Shown here piece by piece: positions 44,294-52,735 of a DNA stretch of 61,303 nucleotides. The translations under genes and the position numbers were made by a program. A model generated the notes under the pieces. The model was not told the DNA's origin. It made no database searches and was given only the letters and a program-made list of their open reading frames with translations. This stretch comes from LMDS01 sp039930465 (lineage in GTDB: Bacteria; Pseudomonadota; Gammaproteobacteria; Burkholderiales; Burkholderiaceae_C), in assembly GCA_039930465.1 (NCBI GenBank), contig JBDTTU010000014.1, positions 1 through 61,303 of the forward strand. Direction: 5' to 3'. Within the stretch, counting starts at the first letter, position 1. Every line of letters starts with the position of its first letter.

Positions 44294-45415
44294 TCAGAGG
44301 CCGGTCTTGAACGAGGTGTACAGGCGCGTCATCGTGCGCCGGATGTCGTTGGTGAGTGCGTCCGGCACGGCCATCTTCTTCATGTCGGCGTCGCTCAGGA
44401 AGACGGACGGGTTGTTCGCCACCTCCGGCTTCACGAACTTGCGCGACTCCTTGTTCGGGTTGGCGTAGAACACCTTGTTGGTCAGGCTGGCCGCGACTTC
44501 GGGGCGGGCGATGTAGTTGATCCACTTCAGCGCGTTGTTCGGGTGCGGCGCGTCTGCGGGAATCGCCATCGTGTCGAAGAACAGCACACCGCCGACGTTC
44601 GGAATCAGCGCCTCGATCTTTTGGCCGGTCTTGCCATCGATGGCGCGTTGCTTGGCGATGTTGATGTCGCCCGACCAGCCGAGCGCAACGCAGATCGAGC
44701 CACTCGCCATGTCGTTGATGTAGCCGGATGAGCTGAACAGCGTCACGCTCGGGCGGATCGACTTGAGCAGCGGCCCGACGCCGGCGAAGTCAGCCTGGTT
44801 GCGGCTGAACGCCGGCTTGCCGAGATACCACAGCGCAGCCGGGATGACGTCGGTTGGCGAATCGAGGAACGAGACGCCGCAGGATTTGAGTTTGGAGATG
44901 TACTCTGGCTTGAAGATCAGATCCCAGGCGTTCGCCGGCATCGGCATGCTGCCGAGTGCGGCCTTGACCTTGTCGACGTTGATGCCGACGGTGGTGTAGC
45001 CCCACAGCCAGTTCACGAGGTACTGGTTGCCCGGGTCCATCGCCGCGAGCTGCGCCTGCACGATCGGGTCCATGTTCTTCAGGTTCGGCAACTGCGCCTT
45101 GTCGAGCTTGCGCAGCAGCCCGCCGTCGGCCTGGATCTTGGCCCAGTAAGACGACGGCACGATGATGTCGTAGCCGGTCTTGCCCGCGACCAGCTTGGCA
45201 TGCAGGATTTCGTTGCTGTCGAAAACGTCGTAGCGGACCTTGATGCCGGTTTCCTTCTCGAAATTGGCGATCGTGTCTTCGGCGATGTAGTCGGACCAGT
45301 TGTAGACGTTCAACAACTTCTCTTCTTCTTGCGCTCGGGCCGGCCCGGCAAACAGCAGGCCGGCCGCTGCGGCCAGAGAGGCCAGGGAGAGCAGGGTGTT
45401 GAACATCCGTTTCAT
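44294..45415 (-). CDS. potF: Putrescine-binding periplasmic protein PotF
   Basis: A 373-residue substrate-binding protein. A signal peptide with core SLASLAAAAGLLFAGPARA (residues 10-28) precedes LNVYNWSDYIAEDTIANFEKETGIKV, the classic PotD/PotF opening in which the Trp-Ser-Asp part helps hold the polyamine. KTGYDIIVPSSYW and PNVGGVLFFDTMAIPADA also match. It is first in the nine-gene run and is preceded by a strong sigma-54 promoter match, so it is probably turned on when nitrogen is short. Putrescine is the likely ligand, but agmatine or spermidine are possible. Confidence 0.94.
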   Translation of the reverse strand: MKRMFNTLLSLASLAAAAGLLFAGPARAQEEEKLLNVYNWSDYIAEDTIANFEKETGIKVRYDVFDSNEILHAKLVAGKTGYDIIVPSSYWAKIQADGGLLRKLDKAQLPNLKNMDPIVQAQLAAMDPGNQYLVNWLWGYTTVGINVDKVKAALGSMPMPANAWDLIFKPEYISKLKSCGVSFLDSPTDVIPAALWYLGKPAFSRNQADFAGVGPLLKSIRPSVTLFSSSGYINDMASGSICVALGWSGDINIAKQRAIDGKTGQKIEALIPNVGGVLFFDTMAIPADAPHPNNALKWINYIARPEVAASLTNKVFYANPNKESRKFVKPEVANNPSVFLSDADMKKMAVPDALTNDIRRTMTRLYTSFKTGL

Positions 45416-45499
45416 GGTCGAGTCCTTGTCATTTGAAGTTGAATCGAATCTTGGGCGCGCTCGGCAGTCTAGCCAGCACGGGCACCTGCGCAGCTACAG

Positions 45500-45514
45500 G
45501 CAAACCCCGTGCCA
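45500..45514 (-). promoter_or_regulatory. Sigma-54 (-24/-12) promoter of the potF operon
   Basis: The minus strand reads TGGCACGGGGTTTGC from 45514 to 45500. It matches every fixed position of TGGCACG-N4-TTGC, with the invariant GG and GC 10 bases apart. Transcription would start near 45488, about 70 bases before potF. It lies in the gap between the aminotransferase gene and potF, where a promoter is expected. Confidence 0.75.
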
Positions 45515-45523
45515 TCGTGAAAC

Positions 45524-46945
45524 TCATGCACGCAGCCAGCCCTGGCGCGTGGCGTCTGCCAGCGTGAGATCGAGGCAGCGCCGAATCAACGCCATCATCT
45601 CGTCGATCTGCGCGCGGGTGATCACCAGCGGCGGCGCCACGATCATGCGGTCGCCCACCGCGCGCATGATCAGGCCGTTGCCGAAGCAGTGGCCACGGCA
45701 GGCCATGCCGACGTCCAGCGCGCCGGGAAAGGTCTTGCCCGTGGCTTTGTCTTGCACCAGCTGCACCGCGCCCATCAGGCCGCAGGTCTGAACTTCGCCG
45801 ACCAGCGGGTGCTCGGCCAGGGTGGCGAACTGCTGCGCCAGGTAGGGGCCGAGGTCGTCGTGCACGCGTGCCACGATGCCTTCACGCTGCAGCAGGCGGA
45901 TGTTCGCGAGCGCCACCGCGCAGGCCACCGGGTGGCCGGAGTAGGTGTAGCCGTGGTTGAACTCGCCGCCCTGTTCGATCATCACCTGGGCGACACGCTC
46001 GCCGACCATCACGCCACCGAGCGGGATGTAGCCCGAGGTCACGCCCTTGGCGAAGGTCATCAGGTCGGGCTTGAAGCCGAAGCGTTCGCAGCCGAACCAG
46101 TGGCCGGTGCGGCCGAAGCCGCAGATCACTTCGTCTGACACGATCAGCACGCCGTACTTGTCGCAGATGCGCTGGATTTCGGGCCAGTAGGTTTCTGGCG
46201 GCACGATCACGCCGCCGGCACCTTGCACCGGCTCGCCGATGAAGGCGGCGACCTTGTCGGCGCCGATTTCCAGGATCTTCGCCTCCAGCCAGCCGGCGGC
46301 TTTGAGCCCGAACGCGTCGCGGCTCAAACCTTGCCCGAGCTCGAACCAGAACGGCTGCTCGATGTGGGTGATGCCTGGGATCGGCAATCCGCCTTGAGCG
46401 TGCATGCCGCTCATGCCTCCGAGCGAGGCGCCGGCCATCGTCGAGCCGTGGTACGCGTTGTTCCGGCTGATGATCACCGTGCGTTCAGGCTGGCCGAGCA
46501 CGTCCCAGTAGCGGCGCACCATGCGCACAACGGTGTCGTTGCCTTCCGAGCCCGAGCCGGAATAGAACACGTGCTTGAACTGCGGCGGTGTCACTTCGGA
46601 AAGCAGCTCGGCGAGCTCGATCGCCGGCGGTGTGGCGGTCTGGAAGAAGCTGTTGTAGAACGGCAGCTCGGTCATCTGCCGGGTCGACGCGTCGATCAGT
46701 TCCCTACGGCCGTAGCCGACGTTCACGCACCACAGGCCCGACATCGCGTCGAGGATCTTGTGGCCGTCGCTGTCCCACAGGTAGATGTTGTCGGCCCTGG
46801 TGATGACGCGAGAGCCTTTGGCGGCGAGCGACTTGAAATCGGTGAACGGGTGCAGGTAGTGGGCCGTGTCGGCGGCCTGCCAGTCACGGGTGCTGCGCCG
46901 CTGCGCCACTGCCGGCGCCTGGATGACGATCGTGTTGTCTTGCAT
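45524..46945 (-). CDS. spuC: Class III aminotransferase, putrescine:pyruvate type (SpuC-like)
   Basis: A 473-residue PLP aminotransferase. DTAHYLHPFTDFKSLAAKGS, WDSDGHKILDAMSGLWCVNVGYG, FYSGSGSEGNDTVVRMVRRYW, VSDEVICGFGRTGHW and FAKGVTSGYIPLGGVMVGE (with the PLP Lys) match polyamine:pyruvate aminotransferases such as SpuC. It would turn putrescine into 4-aminobutyraldehyde with pyruvate as acceptor, a route that bypasses glutamylation. It starts 11 bases after the second PuuA-type ligase. The sigma-54 promoter of potF lies just past its stop codon. Confidence 0.88.
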   Translation of the reverse strand: MQDNTIVIQAPAVAQRRSTRDWQAADTAHYLHPFTDFKSLAAKGSRVITRADNIYLWDSDGHKILDAMSGLWCVNVGYGRRELIDASTRQMTELPFYNSFFQTATPPAIELAELLSEVTPPQFKHVFYSGSGSEGNDTVVRMVRRYWDVLGQPERTVIISRNNAYHGSTMAGASLGGMSGMHAQGGLPIPGITHIEQPFWFELGQGLSRDAFGLKAAGWLEAKILEIGADKVAAFIGEPVQGAGGVIVPPETYWPEIQRICDKYGVLIVSDEVICGFGRTGHWFGCERFGFKPDLMTFAKGVTSGYIPLGGVMVGERVAQVMIEQGGEFNHGYTYSGHPVACAVALANIRLLQREGIVARVHDDLGPYLAQQFATLAEHPLVGEVQTCGLMGAVQLVQDKATGKTFPGALDVGMACRGHCFGNGLIMRAVGDRMIVAPPLVITRAQIDEMMALIRRCLDLTLADATRQGWLRA

Positions 46946-46956
46946 GTGAATTCCTC

Positions 46957-48324
46957 TCAGACGTGCAGCAGCAGGTGTTCGCGCTCCCACGGCGAGATCA
47001 CTTTCATGAACTCGTCGTGCTCGATCTCCTTGACCTCGGAGTAGACCGTGATGAATTCCTTGCCCAGCATGTCGTGCAGGTCCTTTTCATCGGCGAGCCA
47101 GCCGAGCGCTTCGCTGAGCGAGCGTGGCAACTCGAACGCCGACAGGTAGGCGTCGCCTTTGCACTCGGGTGCTGGCTCGATCTTGTTCTTCATGCCGAGG
47201 TAACCGCAGGCCAGGGTGGCGGCGAGAGCGACGTACGGGTTCGCATCGGCACCGATCACGCGGTTCTCGACGCGCCGCGCCGCGGGCGTGGCCACCGGTG
47301 AACGAATGCCCACGGTGCGGTTGTCGGTGCCCCACTGGATGTTGATCGGCGCGGCCTTGCCCCGCACCAGCCTGCGGTAGGAGTTGACGTAGGGTGCGTA
47401 AAACGCCATGGCCGCGGGTGTGTACTTCTGCAAGCCGCCGATGTACCAGTAGAACTCCTTGCTCGGCGAGCCGTCTTCGTTGCTGAAGATGTTCTTGCCG
47501 GTGAGCTTGTTGACGATGCTCTGGTGCACGTGCATCGCGCTGCCGGGCTCGCCGGCAATGGGCTTGGCCATGAAAGTGGCGAACATGTCGTGGCGCATCG
47601 CCGCCTCGCGCAGCGTGCGCTTGAAGAAGAACACTTCGTCGGCCAGGCCGAGCGGGTGGGCATGGAAGAAGTTGATCTCCATCTGCCCGGCACCGACTTC
47701 GTGGATCAGCGTGTCGACGTTCAATTCCATCTTCTCGCAGTAGTCGTAGACATCTTCAAACAGTGGATCGAACTCGTTCACCGCGTCGATCGAGTAACCT
47801 TGGCGCGAGGTCTCGGCGCGGCCACTGCGGCCGATCGGCGGTTTCAGCGGCACGTCGGGGTCGGTGTTGCGCGCGACAAGGTAGAACTCGACCTCGGGCG
47901 CCACGACCGGCTCCCAGCCCTCGGCCGCGTACAGGTCGCAGACCTTGCGCAGCACCGAGCGCGGCGCAAACGGAATCAGCCCGCCGTCGCGGTCATAGCA
48001 GTCGTGGATCACCTGCGCGGTCGGGTCGGTGGCCCAGGGAACGATGCGCACGGTCGACGGGTCGGGCCGCAAGTGCATGTCGCGGTCGGTCGGGTGGATC
48101 ACGTCGTAGTACGGGCCGTCTTCCGGGAACTCTCCCGTCACGCCGATGGCCACTGTGGCTTCCGGCAAGCGCATGCCGCGGTCTTCGGTGAATTTTTCGC
48201 GCGGCAGGATCTTGCCGCGCGCCACGCCGGTGAGGTCGGGCACGAGGCACTCGATCTCGGTCACGCGGCGTTCGTTGAACCAGTTTTCTAGGTCGGCGAA
48301 TGTGAAATTGCTCTTGTCCACCAT
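46957..48324 (-). CDS. puuA: Gamma-glutamylputrescine synthetase (copy 2)
   Basis: A 455-residue glutamine-synthetase-fold ligase that would use ATP to join glutamate to putrescine, the first step of the Puu route. Key blocks are VPDLTGVARGKILP, VVAPEVEFYLV, EVGAGQMEINF, GSAMHVHQSIV, GTDNRTVGIRSP and RVIGADANPYVALAATLACGYLG. The start codon gives MVDKSNFTFADLENWF; the open frame upstream is not protein-like. It lies 98 bases after puuD and 11 before spuC. Of the two copies in the window, this one fits PuuA better. Confidence 0.9.
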   Translation of the reverse strand: MVDKSNFTFADLENWFNERRVTEIECLVPDLTGVARGKILPREKFTEDRGMRLPEATVAIGVTGEFPEDGPYYDVIHPTDRDMHLRPDPSTVRIVPWATDPTAQVIHDCYDRDGGLIPFAPRSVLRKVCDLYAAEGWEPVVAPEVEFYLVARNTDPDVPLKPPIGRSGRAETSRQGYSIDAVNEFDPLFEDVYDYCEKMELNVDTLIHEVGAGQMEINFFHAHPLGLADEVFFFKRTLREAAMRHDMFATFMAKPIAGEPGSAMHVHQSIVNKLTGKNIFSNEDGSPSKEFYWYIGGLQKYTPAAMAFYAPYVNSYRRLVRGKAAPINIQWGTDNRTVGIRSPVATPAARRVENRVIGADANPYVALAATLACGYLGMKNKIEPAPECKGDAYLSAFELPRSLSEALGWLADEKDLHDMLGKEFITVYSEVKEIEHDEFMKVISPWEREHLLLHV

Positions 48325-48422
48325 GGGGCACCTGGGAATGTTGGGCGGGTCGTGATGATGACGCGCCGGGGTCGGGTCGGAAGGCTGGGGCGGGTTGCGC
48401 GATCGGGCCGCGCGCGGCGCCA

Positions 48423-49235
48423 CTAACGATCCGGATCTTGGTGCGGGACTCGGTGGCGGTCGCGGAACGCGGTGCAAGCCACACCAAATGCGCGGAACAA
48501 GCGCATCGACACCGGGTTGGTGGCAGCTTGCCATTCAGGATGCCATTGCAGGCACAGGTTGAAGCCTGGTGCGGCATTGACCGAGAAGGCTTCGACCAGA
48601 CCGTCGGGCGCTACAGCCTCGACGCGCAAGCCCGGCGCCAGACGGTTCACGCCCTGGCCGTGCAAGGAGTTGACCTCGATGCGGCCCGCTTCCAGCACAT
48701 CAGCCAGTACATCGGCCAGCGCACCGCCGGGCAGCACATTGAGTTCGTGCGCGAAGCCGTATTGAACCTCGAGCGAAGCGCCGTCGGCGTCACGGTGGTC
48801 GAGCCGGCCCGGCACTTCCTGCACAGCCTGGTGCAACGAACCGCCGAGCGCCACATTGACCTCTTGAAGGCCGCGGCAAACCGCGAGCAGCGGAATGCCC
48901 CGTTCGAGGGCACGCGGGATCAGCGGCAGGGTCCAGTCGTCACGCTCCTTGTCCAGCGGCAAGGCCGTGTCTTGCACGCCTTCGCCGAAGTGGCTGGGGT
49001 GCACATTCGAAGGCGAACCGGTGAGGAAGATACCGTCGGCCAGATCGAGCAGGGCGTCGATCTCGTCGATGCTGGCCGCGGGCACGACCAGCGGCTGGCA
49101 GCCGGCCAGGCGCACCGCGTCGATGTATTTTTTGCCGACGACCTGGTAGGGGTGCTGAGCCAGCATGCGGCTGCACGCGGGCACGAGCACCACCGGTTTG
49201 GCGGCGCTTGATGAGGGCGGCGTGGCGGGCTTCAT
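48423..49235 (-). CDS. puuD: Gamma-glutamyl-GABA hydrolase PuuD
   Basis: A class I glutamine-amidotransferase-like hydrolase of 270 residues (peptidase C26) that splits gamma-glutamyl-GABA into glutamate and GABA. The nucleophile Cys is in LLAVCRGLQEVNVALGG and the His/Glu pair in LQWHPEW. Earlier starts are possible at 49280 and 49295, but a sigma-54 promoter at 49298-49313 predicts a transcript starting near 49287, which favours the ATG at 49235. It lies about 100 bases after puuB and 98 before puuA. Confidence 0.9.
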   Translation of the reverse strand: MKPATPPSSSAAKPVVLVPACSRMLAQHPYQVVGKKYIDAVRLAGCQPLVVPAASIDEIDALLDLADGIFLTGSPSNVHPSHFGEGVQDTALPLDKERDDWTLPLIPRALERGIPLLAVCRGLQEVNVALGGSLHQAVQEVPGRLDHRDADGASLEVQYGFAHELNVLPGGALADVLADVLEAGRIEVNSLHGQGVNRLAPGLRVEAVAPDGLVEAFSVNAAPGFNLCLQWHPEWQAATNPVSMRLFRAFGVACTAFRDRHRVPHQDPDR

Positions 49236-49297
49236 GTGGCTTGCTGCGAGAGGCGAGCGGAACGTTTCTGCGATGGGCATTTTTGTCCAGGGCAACG

Positions 49298-49313
49298 AGC
49301 AAAGAATGTGCCG
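49298..49313 (-). promoter_or_regulatory. Sigma-54 (-24/-12) promoter ahead of puuD
   Basis: The minus strand reads CGGCACATTCTTTGCT from 49313 to 49298: GGCAC, five bases, TTGCT, with GG and GC 10 bases apart as required. It differs from the best consensus at only two outer positions. Transcription would start near 49287, leaving about 50 bases before the puuD ATG at 49235. Confidence 0.65.
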
Positions 49314-49335
49314 CTGGCAGGTTCGTGTCGCCGAT

Positions 49336-50652
49336 TCACAGCATGTCCTTCAGCCGGTAATAGACCATGCCGGCCACCAGCGCCGGGGTGCGCAACAGCG
49401 CACCGCCAGGGAATTTGCGGTGGCGAATGCGCGCGAAGGTGTCGAAGCGTTCGGCATCACCGGCGATCGCTTCGGCCACCAGGCGGCCGGCCAAGCCGGT
49501 CAGCGCGAGGCCATGGCCGGAAAAACCCTGGAGGTAATACACGTTCGAAAACGCGCGCGCTGCACCGGAATCGGGCAGGCGCCCGAAGTCTGGCGCACGG
49601 TTCATCGAGATGTCGACGAAGCCGCCCCATGCGTATTCGACCGGTGTGTTCTGAAGCTGCGGGAAGGTGCGCGCCATGCGCCGCTGCATGCTGGCCGCCA
49701 GGTTCACCGGCGTGGCGGTGCTGTAGCTGACGCGCCCGCCGTACAACATGCGATGGTCGGCCGTGGGCCGGAAATAGTCGAGCACGAAGTTGGTGTCGCA
49801 CACCGCCGATTGCGAAGGAACGAGCGACTTGGCAAGTGCCGGGTCGACGGCTTCGGAGGCGACGATGTAGGTGCCGACCGGCATGATGCGTTGTTCGAGT
49901 GTGGGCGCAATGCCTTGCAGGTAGACGTTGCCGGCGAGCAGCGCGTGCGAAGCGCGCACCGAGCCGGTGGCGGTGCGCAGCACAACCGTGCTGCCGGGCT
50001 CGATGCCGGTCACCGCCGATTCTTCGTGGATGCGAACACCGAGCCCGGCAGCAGCGCGGGCCAGGCCGAGGCAGTATTTCAGCGGGTGCAAATGGCCACC
50101 GAGTGGGTCGTGCACGCCACTGTGAAACCGTGGGCTGGCGATCCACTGCGGCAGGTCGGCGGGCGCGATCCATCGCGTCGAGTGGTCATAAGCGCGCTGC
50201 ATGTGCGTCTGCCAGGTCTGCAGCTCGCGCGCCTTGCGGGCGCCAACGGCGACACTGAGATAGCCGCTGCGCCAGTCGCAATCGATGTCGAAACGCTCAC
50301 GCCGCTCGCCGATCAGGCGCAAGGCTTCGAGCGTCATGTTCCAGACCTCGCGGGAAGCTTGCACGCCGAGCTGTTGCTCGATCACCGACTGGTCGCAGGC
50401 CAGCCCGGCGATCACCTGGCCCCCGTTGCGCCCCGAAGCACCCCAGCCGACCTGCCGCGCTTCGAGCAAGACCACGCTGTAACCCCGATCGGCCAGCTCG
50501 ATCGCCGCCGACAAGCCCGCCAAGCCACCGCCCACCACCGCCACGTCGCACTCTTCGTTCGATTGCAACGACCCGAAGCCCCGATCACGCTGCACGGTGG
50601 CGGCGTAGTAGGAGTTTTTCGTCAGTTGCGGGTCGGCGCTGAGCAGGGACAT
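49336..50652 (-). CDS. puuB: Gamma-glutamylputrescine oxidase PuuB
   Basis: An FAD-dependent amine oxidase of 438 residues (DAO family). The FAD motif VAVVGGGLAGLSAAIELA is at about 37-54, followed by LLEARQVGWGASGRNGGQV. The C-terminal YYLQGFSGHGLALTGLAGRLVAEAI closes the FAD site. It would oxidise gamma-glutamylputrescine to the aldehyde with release of ammonia and hydrogen peroxide. It lies 67 bases after the omega-aminotransferase gene, in the same direction. Confidence 0.9.
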   Translation of the reverse strand: MSLLSADPQLTKNSYYAATVQRDRGFGSLQSNEECDVAVVGGGLAGLSAAIELADRGYSVVLLEARQVGWGASGRNGGQVIAGLACDQSVIEQQLGVQASREVWNMTLEALRLIGERRERFDIDCDWRSGYLSVAVGARKARELQTWQTHMQRAYDHSTRWIAPADLPQWIASPRFHSGVHDPLGGHLHPLKYCLGLARAAAGLGVRIHEESAVTGIEPGSTVVLRTATGSVRASHALLAGNVYLQGIAPTLEQRIMPVGTYIVASEAVDPALAKSLVPSQSAVCDTNFVLDYFRPTADHRMLYGGRVSYSTATPVNLAASMQRRMARTFPQLQNTPVEYAWGGFVDISMNRAPDFGRLPDSGAARAFSNVYYLQGFSGHGLALTGLAGRLVAEAIAGDAERFDTFARIRHRKFPGGALLRTPALVAGMVYYRLKDML

Positions 50653-50719
50653 GAACCGGTGTGCGCTAGGCAGGCCTCTTGGGTGATGGATTGAAGTATC
50701 GGAGCGCGAACGTGGCGGT

Positions 50720-52084
50720 TCAGCCGCTCGTCTTCAAGACATCGGCGATCGTGCTGACGATCTGGTCGATGTGCGAACTCTCGACGATCAGCGGCGGCGA
50801 CAACGCAATCGTGTCGCCGGTGGTGCGGATCAATACACCACGCTCCCAGCATTCGAGGAACACGTCGAACGCACGCTTGCCCGGCTGGCCCGCGACCGGC
50901 TCGAGCTCGATGCCGCCCACCAGCCCGATGTTGCGCACATCGATCACATTCGGCAGGCCTTTCAGCGAATGCAGCGCGTTCTCGAACACCGGCGCCATGG
51001 TGGCGCCGCGGGTCAGCAAGCCTTCTTCGGCGTAGGTGTCGAGCGTGCCGAGCGCGGCCGCGCAGGCGAGCGGGTGCGACGAATACGTGTAGCCGTGCAG
51101 GAACTCGATCAGGTGTTCCGGGCCGGTCATGAACGCATCGTGGATCTGCTGTTTCACGAACACCGCGCCCATCGGCACGCAGCCGTTGGTGATGCCCTTG
51201 GCGACGGTCATCATGTCGGGCGTGACGCCGAAATGCTGCGCCGCAAAGGGTGAGCCGAGGCGGCCGAACCCGGTGATGACTTCGTCGAAGATCAGCAGAA
51301 TGCCGTGCTTGTCGCAGATCGAGCGCAGGCGCTGCAGGTAACCCTTGGGCGGCAGCAGCACGCCGGTGGAGCCGGCGACCGGTTCGACGATCACGGCGGC
51401 GATGGTCGAAGCGTCGTGCAATGCAACAAGCCTTTCGAGGTCGTCGGCCAGTTCGGCGCCATGTTCGGGCACGCCGCGTGAGAAGGCGTTGCGAGACAGA
51501 TCGTGGGTGTGGCGAATGTGGTCGACACCCGGCAGCAACGGGCCGAAGTTCTTGCGGTTGCCGACGATGCCGCCGACCGAGATGCCACCGAAATTCACAC
51601 CGTGGTAACCACGCTCGCGGCCGATCAACCGGGTGCGCGTGCCTTCGCCGCGGGCGCGGTGGTAGCCGATCGCCATCTTCAAGGCCGTTTCGACCGACTC
51701 GGAACCCGAGTTGGTGAAGAACACCTTGTTCAGGCCGGCCGGGGTCAACTCGACCAGCCGTTCGGCCAGCTCGAAAGCCTTCGGGTGACCCATGTTGAAG
51801 GGCGGCGCGAAGTCCATCTCGGCGGCCTGCTCGGCAATCGCCTGAATGATCTTCGGTCGCGCGTGGCCGGCGTTCACACACCAGAGACCGGCGATGCCAT
51901 CGAGGATCTGGCGACCTTCGGGCGTCCAGAAGTGCATGCCCTTGGCCTTGGACAACAGACGTGGCGCCTTCTTGAACTGCCGATTGGCGGTGAAGGGCAT
52001 CCAGAACGCGTCCATCTTCGGCTGGGGGGCCGAGGCGCTGGTGGCGGCCAGTGGGGCTTGCGTCGCGGGGTCGTCTTTGTGCAT
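50720..52084 (-). CDS. Omega-amino acid / polyamine:pyruvate aminotransferase
   Basis: A class III PLP aminotransferase of 454 residues. DAFWMPFTANRQFKKAPRLL and GLWCVNAGHARPKIIQAI are hallmarks of the beta-alanine (omega-amino acid):pyruvate group. FTNSGSESVETALKMAIGY, LIFDEVITGFGRLGSPF and MMTVAKGITNGCVPMGAV, with the PLP Lys, follow. A good ribosome site (AGAGGA) precedes the ATG at 52084. It is the first minus-strand gene after the divergent Lrp-type regulator, which probably controls it. Beta-alanine, GABA or diamines could be substrates. Confidence 0.87.
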   Translation of the reverse strand: MHKDDPATQAPLAATSASAPQPKMDAFWMPFTANRQFKKAPRLLSKAKGMHFWTPEGRQILDGIAGLWCVNAGHARPKIIQAIAEQAAEMDFAPPFNMGHPKAFELAERLVELTPAGLNKVFFTNSGSESVETALKMAIGYHRARGEGTRTRLIGRERGYHGVNFGGISVGGIVGNRKNFGPLLPGVDHIRHTHDLSRNAFSRGVPEHGAELADDLERLVALHDASTIAAVIVEPVAGSTGVLLPPKGYLQRLRSICDKHGILLIFDEVITGFGRLGSPFAAQHFGVTPDMMTVAKGITNGCVPMGAVFVKQQIHDAFMTGPEHLIEFLHGYTYSSHPLACAAALGTLDTYAEEGLLTRGATMAPVFENALHSLKGLPNVIDVRNIGLVGGIELEPVAGQPGKRAFDVFLECWERGVLIRTTGDTIALSPPLIVESSHIDQIVSTIADVLKTSG

Positions 52085-52254
52085 GGCGTTGTTCCTCTGG
52101 GCATTGATTTGCCCGAACTGGGAGTGTGCGATCAGGCAGCTTTGGAGTCTAGAGATACCGCGGCGCAATGTGCTCTCTCAATCGGCGTGGGTTCCCCCTT
52201 GACCTTGCAATATCATGCGGCGAACAACTACGTCTGCAGAATCGAATGCGAAAC

Positions 52255-52725
52255 ATGGCCGCTTCAACGAATCTGGATTCGATAGACCGATCCATCCTGA
52301 CCGAGCTGCAGCGCGAGGGCCGGCTCTCGAACCAAGACCTGGCGCAACGCATTCACCTGTCGCCTTCAGCCTGTCTGCGGCGCGTGAAAACACTCGAAGA
52401 CAGCGGCGTGATCGCGCAATACGTGGCGCTGGTCAACCCGAAGGCGGTCGGCAAACACGGCATCAGCTTCACGATCATCAACCTCGAAAGCATGAACACG
52501 GCGCAGCTCGAAGCCTTCGAGCAGGCGGTGCGCGATCAGCCCGAAGTGCTCGACTGCTTTTACGTGGCCGGCTCGAACGACTACCTGATTCGCTTCGCGT
52601 ACCACGACGCCGAAGACCTGGAGCGCTTTCACGCCGAGGTGCTGATGCGCTTGCCGAACGTGGCGCGCTCGAACTCGCTGCTGGTGCTGCGCACCGTCAA
52701 GAAGACAACCGCGCTGCCGGTGTGA
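52255..52725 (+). CDS. Lrp/AsnC-family transcription regulator
   Basis: A 156-residue regulator. The N-terminal helix-turn-helix reads IDRSILTELQREGRLSNQDLAQRIHLSPSACLRRVKTLEDSGVI, and the C-terminal ligand (RAM) domain spans about residues 70-150. ATG codons at 52246 and 52255 are both possible; neither has a strong ribosome site. It is divergent from the omega-aminotransferase gene with about 170 bases between, the usual layout for an Lrp-type protein that controls its neighbour in response to an amino acid or amine. No PuuR is present, so this may be the cluster's local regulator. Confidence 0.9.
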   Translation: MAASTNLDSIDRSILTELQREGRLSNQDLAQRIHLSPSACLRRVKTLEDSGVIAQYVALVNPKAVGKHGISFTIINLESMNTAQLEAFEQAVRDQPEVLDCFYVAGSNDYLIRFAYHDAEDLERFHAEVLMRLPNVARSNSLLVLRTVKKTTALPV

Positions 52726-52735
52726 CGATCGGCAC

